Of a stretch of 64,000 nt of DNA, positions 16,173-23,295 are shown one piece after another. Both the position numbers and the translations under genes were made by a program. Numbering within the stretch: position 1 is the first letter of the stretch; every line of letters begins with the position of its first letter. Under the pieces are notes generated by a model that was given only the letters and a program-made list of their open reading frames with translations, did no database searches and was not told the DNA's origin. The DNA is from Roseitalea sp. (GTDB lineage: Bacteria; Pseudomonadota; Alphaproteobacteria; Rhizobiales; Rhizobiaceae), in NCBI GenBank assembly GCA_017642895.1, contig JAEPON010000001.1, positions 368,006-432,005 of the forward strand. The letters are read 5' to 3'.

Positions 16173-17051
16173 ATGACCGACCCGTTTCATCCGCGATCAT
16201 GGTGCATTGCCTCCGGTGCAAGGCTGCAACTGGGTGCACGCGGGCGTGTCATGGGCATCTTGAATGTGACGCCCGACAGTTTTTCCGATGGTGGGCAGCA
16301 CATGGATATCGAAGCCGCCATCGGGGCAGCTCGGGCCATGGCGGAAGCCGGCGCGGCGATCATCGACATCGGTGCCGAAAGCACGCGGCCCGGCGCCGCA
16401 CGGATCGACGGCGATACCGAACGCCAGCGCCTGCTGCCGGTGATCGAGGCGGTCAGGTCCGTCCTTCCGGACATGGCGATATCGGTTGACACTTACCGCT
16501 CCAAAACGACCCGGATGGCGCTCAAGGCCGGGGCCCAAATCGTCAATGATGTCTGGGGCTTGCAGCGGGATGCTGATGTCGCGAACCTGGCTGCCGATAC
16601 AGGTGCCGGCCTGGTGATCATGCAGACCGGCCGCGAACGCGCAGTGTTGCCCGATCCGATCGAGGATCAACGTGTTTTTCTGTCCCGGTCGATCGACATC
16701 GCGCTCAAGGCGGGTGTTGCAGAGGCGCAGATCGTGCTCGATCCGGGCTTTGGCTTTGCCAAGGATGCCGACCACAATGCGGTGCTGATGGCGCGGTTCG
16801 GCGAACTGCACGCACTTGGCTTTCCGCTTCTGGCCGGGACCAGCCGCAAGCGTTTCCTCGGCCATTTCACCGGCCGGCCCGTCCAGGCGCGCGATGTGGC
16901 GACGGCGGCGACGTCTGCCCTTCTGCGCGCCTCCGGCGCGGCGGTTTTGCGGGTACATGATGTCGCAATGAACATGGATGCGGTCGCCATCGCCGATGCT
17001 ATGGTCGCCGCAGGACGCCAGGAGGCTGGCGCCGGAACGGAGCCGGCCTGA
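16173..17051 (+). CDS. folP: Dihydropteroate synthase
   Basis: Condenses p-aminobenzoate with dihydropterin pyrophosphate in folate synthesis; target of sulfonamides. The 292-aa frame starts at 16173. Conserved blocks: MGILNVTPDSFSDGG at the pterin site, DIGAESTRPGA, the INDVWG-like VNDVWG strand, DPGFGFAKD, the LLAGTSRKRFL pterin-binding loop and the terminal RVHDV. The strand usually containing MH reads VIMQTGRE, so the common His is Gln here. It opens the folP-folB-folK cluster, with only one base between its stop and the GTG of folB, so the three genes are surely co-transcribed. Confidence 0.95.
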   Translation: MTDPFHPRSWCIASGARLQLGARGRVMGILNVTPDSFSDGGQHMDIEAAIGAARAMAEAGAAIIDIGAESTRPGAARIDGDTERQRLLPVIEAVRSVLPDMAISVDTYRSKTTRMALKAGAQIVNDVWGLQRDADVANLAADTGAGLVIMQTGRERAVLPDPIEDQRVFLSRSIDIALKAGVAEAQIVLDPGFGFAKDADHNAVLMARFGELHALGFPLLAGTSRKRFLGHFTGRPVQARDVATAATSALLRASGAAVLRVHDVAMNMDAVAIADAMVAAGRQEAGAGTEPA

Positions 17052-17052
17052 C

Positions 17053-17412
17053 GTGTACGAAATCCGCATGATCAATTGCGCCTTTTTTGCGCGTCACGGC
17101 GTCTTCGACCAGGAGGAGTTTCTCGGGCAACGTTTTTACGTCGATGCACGCCTGTTCGTCGAGCCGGGGCGGGCGCTGGAGGAGGACGACATTTCCGACA
17201 CGGTCGACTATGGCATCGCGTTCCAGGAAATCGAGCGGATCGTCACCGGCAAGCGGCGCTACCTGATCGAAGCCTTGGCCCACGAGATCGCCAAGGCGCT
17301 GTGCGCGCGCTGGCCACAAATCCGGCGCGCCGAGATCACGCTGCGCAAGCCCAACGCGCCGGTGCCGGGCGTGCTCGACCATATCGAGGTCCATGTGTGC
17401 CATGACGCCTGA
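17053..17412 (+). CDS. folB: Dihydroneopterin aldolase
   Basis: Splits 7,8-dihydroneopterin to 6-hydroxymethyl-dihydropterin and glycolaldehyde, the step before FolK. The protein is 119 aa from a GTG at 17053, chosen because it gives the family-typical N-terminus VYEIRMINCAFFARHGVFDQE directly after the folP stop; the next in-frame ATG (17068) would remove the first strand. The conserved ARHGV and Glu of the N-terminal region and the IEALAHEIAKALC helix and LRKPNAPVPG segment are present. The last 11 bases overlap the folK start. Confidence 0.93.
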   Translation: MYEIRMINCAFFARHGVFDQEEFLGQRFYVDARLFVEPGRALEEDDISDTVDYGIAFQEIERIVTGKRRYLIEALAHEIAKALCARWPQIRRAEITLRKPNAPVPGVLDHIEVHVCHDA

Positions 17413-17917
17413 GCCCGTGAGCGCGCTGATCGCCCTTGGCGGCAATATCGGCGATGTCGCCGGCGCGATGCAGGCCGCGCTCGGCCGGCTGCATTCCGAA
17501 CCGGGCACGTCGGTCATCTCTGTGTCGCCGATCTATTCAACGCCGCCCTGGGGGATCACCGAGCAGCCGCGCTTCCTGAACGCCTGCGCTGAACTTGAAA
17601 CATCGGTCCCGCCGCACGTCTTGTTGCAAAGAGTGCTGGCGGCCGAGCGCGGCGCCGGGCGCAAGCGCCTGCGGCGCTGGGGGCCGCGAACCCTCGATAT
17701 CGACATCCTGGCCTATGGCGATCGGTCCATCGAGACGCCGACGCTGACCGTGCCGCACCCGCGCATGTTCGAACGCGCCTTTGTGCTCGTGCCTCTGGCC
17801 GACATTGCCGGAGAACGGATGATCGATGGACGCCGTGTGTCGGATGCCCTTTCGAGTCTCGACCGCAGCGGCATCGTGCGCACGGACGATCTTCTGTCGC
17901 TGCCGCGCGCCGCCTGA
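17402..17917 (+). CDS. folK: 2-amino-4-hydroxy-6-hydroxymethyldihydropteridine diphosphokinase
   Basis: Transfers pyrophosphate from ATP to the hydroxymethyl-dihydropterin, making the FolP substrate. Start at 17402 (171 aa) inside the last codons of folB; an ATG three codons earlier is possible. Signature features: ALGGNIGD at the N-terminus, SPIYSTPPWG, QPRFLNACAELET, the RRWGPRTLDIDIL motif with the two Mg-binding Asp residues, and the VPHPRMFERAFVLVPLADI segment. Together with folP and folB it forms a compact folate operon. Confidence 0.95.
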   Translation: MTPEPVSALIALGGNIGDVAGAMQAALGRLHSEPGTSVISVSPIYSTPPWGITEQPRFLNACAELETSVPPHVLLQRVLAAERGAGRKRLRRWGPRTLDIDILAYGDRSIETPTLTVPHPRMFERAFVLVPLADIAGERMIDGRRVSDALSSLDRSGIVRTDDLLSLPRAA

Positions 17918-17939
17918 CGGTTCTTTTGGGTGTTTGGCC

Positions 17940-18473
17940 TTAGCGGACGGAACCGACCTGGACCGGATCGAGCCGGTCAAGGCTCATGCCGATGACCGGA
18001 ACCAGTTCCTCGCCAACGCGGACCGAGACCGTCACATTGAGCGTGTTGTCATCGGCCAGACGCGCCAGCATTGCGCCATCGAGCTGCTTGCGGTTCAGTG
18101 TCAGCGCCACGCGGTCGCGGCTGACATTGCCCGCGGTCACATCAAGGCCTTCGCCGCCGGCGCCGTCGAGAAACGTGCCGCGATAGCTGCGTCCGCTGCG
18201 CTGCACGGTGGCGGTCATCTTCTGGGTGAAAAGGCCGACGCGGCAATCGCCGTCCAGCGACATGCCAAGCTGGCTGTCGGGGACCGAGCCGTCGAACTGG
18301 CAGATAAACTTGGTGCCGCGATATTTGCCGGCAACGATCTCGCCGGGGCCGCGCCACTGGCCTTCGATCTGCTGGAAAAAGCGGGCGTCACGCGCCTGAT
18401 CGGCATGGGCTGGAACGGTGGCGCCGGCAAGGGTGCCGGAAATCAGAACGGACATGGCCAGACGATGGAGCAT
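17940..18473 (-). CDS. Conserved hypothetical exported protein
   Basis: I do not recognise a named family. The ATG at 18473 gives 177 aa with a clear signal peptide (RLAMSVLISGTLAGATVPAHA, cut after AHA). An upstream extension to 18584 would bury the signal and is rejected. The mature part has an FFxQIEGQWRGPGEIVAGKYRGTKFIC opening, then alternating beta-strand segments with two cysteines that could pair (FICQF, DGDCRV), reminiscent of small lipocalin-like or DUF-type periplasmic beta-barrels. It converges with folK and is followed upstream by the YcjF/YcjX pair. Its function is unknown. Confidence 0.75.
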   Translation of the reverse strand: MLHRLAMSVLISGTLAGATVPAHADQARDARFFQQIEGQWRGPGEIVAGKYRGTKFICQFDGSVPDSQLGMSLDGDCRVGLFTQKMTATVQRSGRSYRGTFLDGAGGEGLDVTAGNVSRDRVALTLNRKQLDGAMLARLADDNTLNVTVSVRVGEELVPVIGMSLDRLDPVQVGSVR

Positions 18474-18546
18474 GGGGCGCACTCTTTTTGCGATGATTGC
18501 CCGTGAACATTGGCCTGCAATGGTTAAGGCATGGTTGTGATCGCGC

Positions 18547-19665
18547 TCACGACACCTCGTTTTTGTCCTCACGACCGGTTTCATCCTGCTGTGCGGCGGT
18601 GAACCGGGTCAGCGTGCGCGCCATCTCGCCGACGCGTGGCGCGGGCAGCGCCTCGAACGGAGCCGGGCGGCACACGCCAATGGCCGAAATCCCGACACGG
18701 GCCGTCATCAGCCCGTTGACGACGCCCTCGCCGAGCCTGGCCGACAGCCGCGCGGCAACGCCATGGCCGACCAACTGCTGGATCAGGCTGTCGCCGATGG
18801 CAATCGTGCCGGTGACCGCCAGATGGCTGACGACCCGGCGCACCAGCGCGATCGTGCCGAAGGTTCCGGCGCGGCCGCCATAATGTTCAGCGATGGTGCG
18901 GATCAGGCGGACGTTCTCGAACAGCACATAGCCCAGATCGACAAAGGCGCGGGGCGAGACGGCGGTGACAATCGACACGCGCTTGGCCGCGTTCATGACA
19001 ATGGTCCGCGCTTCCGCATCGAGGCCGGCCAGAAGGGCGCGTTCGGCGATCGCGTAGCGGTCGGCGACGTCGATCACTTCGTCTTTCAGATCGGCCAGAT
19101 GCGCGCGGCCCGTTGCGGTTTTGGGGTGGGCGGCGAAATGGGCCTGGAGCCGTTCGGTTGCTTTTGCAATGTCCTGCGCATTGCCCTCGGCAAGCGCTTT
19201 TTCGGTCTCGGCGCGCAGCCCGGCGATCGACCGCTGGCTGGCGATCGCCCAGATCTCGCGGGCGACGAAAATGACCAGCGCCAGCGCCAGGAAACCGACC
19301 GCGACAAGGCCGGCCTGGCCAAGCACCGGATGCCGCTCGAAAAGGTCGCGCACGAGCTGTTCGAGCCAAATCCCCAGCGCCAGCGTGACGATGACGCCGA
19401 GCGCCGAAAGGCCGATGCCGGCAAGGCCGAGACGGCGCGACCGGCGCTGGGGCGGCGGTGGCGGCGCTGCGGCTTCGGGCAGATGTTCGGTGGCGAAGAA
19501 ATCGTCTTGGGCCATCTCGATGCGCGCCGCATCGTCAATGGCGCGCGGTTTGCGGGTGGTGCTGCCCTTCTTTGCGTCGGTCGCGGCCTCGGCCTGCGCT
19601 TTTGGCGCGGCGGCTGCATTGTCTTCGATGGCAAAAGCGCGTGGTTCGCGCGGGGTCTCGCTCAT
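18547..19665 (-). CDS. YcjF family / TIGR01620 (DUF697) membrane protein
   Basis: A 372-aa inner-membrane protein of the YcjF family. An Ala/Pro-rich cytoplasmic N-terminus (about 1-75) precedes two TM helices (roughly 79-100 and 113-133). A long soluble region and a C-terminal DUF697 segment with amphipathic helices (LVRRVVSHLAVTGTIAIGDSLIQQ, GEGVVNGLMTARVGISAIGVCRP) follow. The start codon overlaps the ycjX stop by 4 bp (19662-19665), so translation is coupled. In Proteobacteria the YcjX-YcjF pair is linked to envelope stress (phage-shock) regulons, but the molecular job is not established. Confidence 0.88.
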   Translation of the reverse strand: MSETPREPRAFAIEDNAAAAPKAQAEAATDAKKGSTTRKPRAIDDAARIEMAQDDFFATEHLPEAAAPPPPPQRRSRRLGLAGIGLSALGVIVTLALGIWLEQLVRDLFERHPVLGQAGLVAVGFLALALVIFVAREIWAIASQRSIAGLRAETEKALAEGNAQDIAKATERLQAHFAAHPKTATGRAHLADLKDEVIDVADRYAIAERALLAGLDAEARTIVMNAAKRVSIVTAVSPRAFVDLGYVLFENVRLIRTIAEHYGGRAGTFGTIALVRRVVSHLAVTGTIAIGDSLIQQLVGHGVAARLSARLGEGVVNGLMTARVGISAIGVCRPAPFEALPAPRVGEMARTLTRFTAAQQDETGREDKNEVS

Positions 19666-21110
19666 TGCAACCGGTCTCCCAGCAGGAACTGCAGCGCCTT
19701 GTCGAGGCGGATGTGCGGCAGCGACAGCGTCACGCCCTCGGCGGTTCGTTCAAGACGCGGCGGGCGCATGCGCACGAAGCGCTGTCCGGCCGTGTTGGCA
19801 GGTTCAAACAGCGCGGACGGATCGGCGGGCAGATCGCCGGGGAAGATCGCCGTTTCGCGGCTGCCGTCGAACGTGTCGGCGCCGATGGTCTCGCCGGCAA
19901 TGGGCGTTCCGACGACCACGGGCAGGGTCTCGCCTTTCTCGGTGACGGTCGCCTCGCGGGTGGCGCGCACTGCGGCCATCGCCACAGTTTTGACCGAAGC
20001 GCCTGAAATGCTGGCCTTTTTCGCCGCGTTGCTGACGATGCGCTCGATGATCGTTTCGAGCCTTGCATGGCTTTCATGGTGCAGATGGTCGGCCTTGGTG
20101 GCCGCGATCAGGATGCGGTCGATACGGCGTTGGATCAGCGCGGAGAACGGGTTGTTCGTACCGGACCGGAAACAGGTCAGGATTTCCGTCAGCGCCCGTT
20201 CGAGATCGGCAACCGCCGCATGGCCGGCATTGATCGCCGACAGCGCATCGACGAGCACGATCTGCCGGTCCAGCCGCGTGATGTGGGCGCGAAAGAACGG
20301 TTTGACCACAAGCGATTTGTAGGCCTCGTAGCGGCGCTGCATCATCGCCTGCATGCTGCCGGGCCTGGGCCTGTCGCTGCGTTTGGTCAGCGGCGCGAAG
20401 GTGAGGGCGGGCGAGCCTTCCATGTCGCCGGGCATCAGGAATCGCCCCGGCGGCAGTGTCGACAAAGCCAGATTGGCCGCCCGGCATTCGGCCAGATAGG
20501 CGCGGAAGGTGTCGGCCAACCGTCCGGCCAGCACTTCATCGGCTTCGGCGTCGGGATCGACGCCGTCTGCGATCGCCAGCCAATCGGCGGCCACGGCCTG
20601 GCGCGCGGGGCTGCGGGCCGCGTTTTCGGCTTCCTCGGAAAAGACCGCAAAATCCTTGCCCAGAAGCGGCAGGTCGAGCAGCCATTCGCCCGGATAGTCG
20701 ATGATGTCGACATGCAGGCGGCCGCGGCCGAAAAGCCGGTTCCAGGCCGACGCGCTCTCATAGTCGATCGTCAGCCGCAACTGGCTGATCGAACGTGTCG
20801 AGGCGGGCCAGACACGCTCTTCGACCAGCGCCCGCACATGATCCTCATAGGAAAAACGCGGCACGCCATCGTCGGGCTGTGGCTCCAGATAGGCGCGCGC
20901 CAGGCGGTTGGCGTGGACCACGTCGAACAGAGGCAGGCGCCCGCCATGGATCAGATTGTGGACCAGCGCGGTGATGAAGACGGTCTTGCCAGCCCGGGAG
21001 AGGCCCGTCACACCGAGCCGCACATGGGGATTGAACAGCCCGGCGGCACGGCCGGCCGCTGTATCAAGGGCAATCAGGGCTTCATCGCCCAGCGAGGTCA
21101 GTTGGTTCAA
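19662..21110 (-). CDS. YcjX family P-loop GTPase-like protein
   Basis: A 482-aa cytoplasmic P-loop protein of the YcjX (DUF463) family, an amino-acid-like nucleotide-dependent switch. Walker A is GLSRAGKTVF near residue 35; downstream LDAL/VDALSAINAG and the ATKADHL motif (TKxD, guanine specificity) are visible. It is first in a two-gene operon with the YcjF-like gene by 4-bp overlap. The pair is widely conserved and associated with envelope stress, but its substrate is unknown. Confidence 0.9.
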   Translation of the reverse strand: MNQLTSLGDEALIALDTAAGRAAGLFNPHVRLGVTGLSRAGKTVFITALVHNLIHGGRLPLFDVVHANRLARAYLEPQPDDGVPRFSYEDHVRALVEERVWPASTRSISQLRLTIDYESASAWNRLFGRGRLHVDIIDYPGEWLLDLPLLGKDFAVFSEEAENAARSPARQAVAADWLAIADGVDPDAEADEVLAGRLADTFRAYLAECRAANLALSTLPPGRFLMPGDMEGSPALTFAPLTKRSDRPRPGSMQAMMQRRYEAYKSLVVKPFFRAHITRLDRQIVLVDALSAINAGHAAVADLERALTEILTCFRSGTNNPFSALIQRRIDRILIAATKADHLHHESHARLETIIERIVSNAAKKASISGASVKTVAMAAVRATREATVTEKGETLPVVVGTPIAGETIGADTFDGSRETAIFPGDLPADPSALFEPANTAGQRFVRMRPPRLERTAEGVTLSLPHIRLDKALQFLLGDRLQ

Positions 21111-21197
21111 ATGTCGCGTGCCCCCGCGTCCCGGATCAGTGCGCCGCTGCCATATAGGTGTTTGCGGCGCGCGGTGGAAGGGAACAGCGGGCCGCGC

Positions 21198-21704
21198 TCA
21201 CGATGTGGCGGGCGTCAGATAAGTCTCCAGTCGCCCGGAGAGCTTTTCGATGTCGGCAATCGGCCCGTCGAGCGCGATGACCGCAAGACCGGAGGTGCGA
21301 AATCCCATCTGGAGATCATCGACCAGCGCCTCGTCGCCGCTTGAAGCCAGCGCGATCGCCACATCTTCCAGCATCGGATTGTGGCCGACCAGCATCAGGT
21401 CGGTATCGACACCCGAACTTGCCGCAACCTCCAGATAGCCGGGCGCGTCGGTGGCGTAGAGATTTTGGTCGTAGCGCGTGACCGCCGAGAAATCGTGCAC
21501 CGTGTTGATGGCGTCGAGCGTTTGCCGCGCCCGGGCGGCGGACGAGCAGATGACCTGCGCGGGCAACAGGGCCTGTTCCACCATGGCCGCGGCGAGCGCC
21601 TTGGCGTCCTCGACACCCGATGCGGCCAACGCCCGGTCGAAATCGCGCTGCCCCGGCTCGGCCCATTCGGCCTTGGCATGGCGCAGCAAAAACAGCCTGC
21701 TCAT
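21198..21704 (-). CDS. SixA-type histidine phosphatase
   Basis: A 168-aa member of the histidine phosphatase superfamily. The catalytic RHG-type motif is LRHAKAEW at the N-terminus, with the second conserved Arg/His in CSSAARARQT and VGHNPMLED. SixA proteins remove phosphate from phosphohistidine, for example on ArcB or PTS-Ntr components. Lying between the ycjXF operon and dksA, it is transcribed on the minus strand by itself. A role on Hpt or PTS proteins is inference. Confidence 0.88.
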   Translation of the reverse strand: MSRLFLLRHAKAEWAEPGQRDFDRALAASGVEDAKALAAAMVEQALLPAQVICSSAARARQTLDAINTVHDFSAVTRYDQNLYATDAPGYLEVAASSGVDTDLMLVGHNPMLEDVAIALASSGDEALVDDLQMGFRTSGLAVIALDGPIADIEKLSGRLETYLTPATS

Positions 21705-21852
21705 CGCGTTCTCCCGATCTGGCGTCCTGCGCCGACAAAGGCCTTATCGCGCGCGCGATGCCGGTGCAATCGTCCGAAGGCACAACAAAAGGCCCGGTTG
21801 GACGGGCATTTGCGCGGTGGCAAAAAACCGCTGGCATTTCACGGAATTGCAA

Positions 21853-21881
21853 CTTGTGGCAGCGGCGGGGTGAGATTATAC
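21853..21881 (+). promoter_or_regulatory. Probable sigma-70 promoter of dksA
   Basis: A CTTGTG (-35, 21853-21858) and TTATAC (-10, 21876-21881) separated by 17 bp match the alphaproteobacterial housekeeping pattern (CTTGAC-like, TATAAT-like). They lie 30 bp upstream of the dksA ATG, in an otherwise gene-free 207-bp gap. This is inspection only. Confidence 0.55.
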
Positions 21882-21911
21882 AGCGGCCAATCTTCATGCA
21901 GGGATCACGCG

Positions 21912-22331
21912 ATGGCTGACGAGATCACGATCAAGGGATACGAGCCCAGCGAAGACGAACCGTTCATGAATGACAGGATGCGGGCCTATTTCCGCGACAA
22001 GCTGACCGGCTGGAAGACTGACCTTTTGCGCGAATCGCGCGAAACGCTTGAAAACCTCCAGCGCGACAGCGCCAACCATCCCGACATTGCCGACCGCGCC
22101 ACCTCGGAGACAGACCGGGCCATCGAATTGCGCGCACGCGACCGCCAACGCAAGCTGATCAACAAGATCGACATGGCGATCAAGCGCATCGATGACGGAA
22201 CCTATGGCTTCTGCGAGGAAACCGGCGATCCGATCGGTGTCAAACGTCTGGATGCGCGGCCGATCGCAACCCTGTCACTGGAAGCCCAGGAACGGCACGA
22301 GCGACGCGAAAAGGTCTATCGCGACGACTGA
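21912..22331 (+). CDS. dksA: DksA/TraR family RNA polymerase-binding factor
   Basis: A 139-aa secondary-channel regulator that, with ppGpp, adjusts rRNA and amino-acid operon transcription in the stringent response. Start at 21912 follows a good promoter; upstream extensions are shadows. The coiled-coil helix (RMRAYFRDKLTGWKTDLLRE to RKLINKIDMAIKRIDDG) is followed by a degenerate zinc finger: YGFCEETGDPIG keeps a single cysteine (Cys101), while the remaining ligands are missing from the RLDARPIATLSLEAQ segment. This Cys-poor form is known in alphaproteobacterial DksA, where activity does not depend on zinc. It converges on the FliO-like gene. Confidence 0.93.
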   Translation: MADEITIKGYEPSEDEPFMNDRMRAYFRDKLTGWKTDLLRESRETLENLQRDSANHPDIADRATSETDRAIELRARDRQRKLINKIDMAIKRIDDGTYGFCEETGDPIGVKRLDARPIATLSLEAQERHERREKVYRDD

Positions 22332-22334
22332 AGG

Positions 22335-22365
22335 CAAAAGCCGTTTCGGGCGCGCCTGGCTTTTG
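22335..22365. terminator. Bidirectional terminator-like hairpin
   Basis: CAAAAGCC (22335-22342) pairs with GGCTTTTG (22358-22365) across a 15-nt GC-rich loop. T- and A-rich arms give a short U-tract on each strand. It sits just after the dksA stop (22331), facing the convergent FliO-like gene (ends 22390). Confidence 0.6.
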
Positions 22366-22389
22366 ACGCGTGTCCGATGATGGCGCGCG

Positions 22390-23154
22390 TCAGCGTTGGT
22401 TCGTCGGCGTATCCAAGATGCCTTCGAGCAACTTGTCCATTTCATCGTCGAGCGTATTGTCCGGATCGACGGCGGGATCTGACGGTGCTGCCCGCTCCGG
22501 CGGCGGCGCGGCGGCGGCGCGGACCGGTGGTGCGGCTTGCGGCTTTTCCGCCGGACGAACGGGTTGATCGACGCGCGGCTCGGCCCGAACCACAGACGAT
22601 GGCTGGGCAGGCATCACCGGATCGAGCTTGGGGTCCGGTCTTAGCTCCGACGGCCGTGTTTGCTGCGGGCCGTCATTGATGACCGGCCGGGGTTGCGGTT
22701 GCCGTGGCGGCTCCGCTGGCGCGACCTGCGCGGCGGGTGCGACTGGCGCCGCTTGGGCGCGGCCGGTTTCAGCCATCGGGCGCGCCGGTTTTGACGCCCC
22801 ATCGGGCTCTTTGGGCATGGCAGCTTGCTTTGCCCCGTCGTCCGTTGCCGGCCGGGCAGTCTCCTTGACGCCCGCAGCACCCGATTCGACGACGACGTCA
22901 TTGTTGCCGCCGATGAGCAGCAAATGTTCGACATCATCGCGACGAACCAGAACGAGGCGCCGGCGATTGTCAATCGCGGTCGCATCCAGCACGGCCAGCC
23001 GGTGCTTGCGCCCGCCCGAAATGAACATGCCCCTGCGCATGTGACGCAGGCGGGTGACGGCGAAAACGATCGCCAGCAGGAGCACAAGTCCGGTCAGGCC
23101 ATAGGCGGCCGGTGCGGTGGCGGGGTCACTGAACAGTCCGGTCAACCAGTCCAT
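22390..23154 (-). CDS. FliO-like flagellar biosynthesis protein with Pro-rich tail
   Basis: A 254-aa protein with one N-terminal TM helix (about residues 16-36) followed by an RKHRLAVLDATAIDNRRRLVLVRRDDVEHLLLIGG segment. That segment is the FliO core: a basic membrane-proximal region and a beta strand ending in a GG turn. FliO helps assemble the FliPQR export gate. The long C-terminal part (about 85-235) is low complexity, rich in Pro, Ala and Arg, and ends in a conserved acidic stretch (DNTLDDEMDKLLEGIL). It stands alone between dksA and cckA, not in a flagellar cluster. The core could also be a FliO-like structural module with another job. Confidence 0.65.
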   Translation of the reverse strand: MDWLTGLFSDPATAPAAYGLTGLVLLLAIVFAVTRLRHMRRGMFISGGRKHRLAVLDATAIDNRRRLVLVRRDDVEHLLLIGGNNDVVVESGAAGVKETARPATDDGAKQAAMPKEPDGASKPARPMAETGRAQAAPVAPAAQVAPAEPPRQPQPRPVINDGPQQTRPSELRPDPKLDPVMPAQPSSVVRAEPRVDQPVRPAEKPQAAPPVRAAAAPPPERAAPSDPAVDPDNTLDDEMDKLLEGILDTPTNQR

Positions 23155-23295
23155 GGGCGGTCCTCACTGAGGTTTTGTGTGCTATCAAGTCGCGAGCCTT
23201 GTGACAAATTTTTGACCGGCGGGGCTTTTCCATGCTGGTGGTTTGTGATTCAAGCGGCCCGGCATGGTTCGCAATACAGGCAGCGGAAAAACGTG

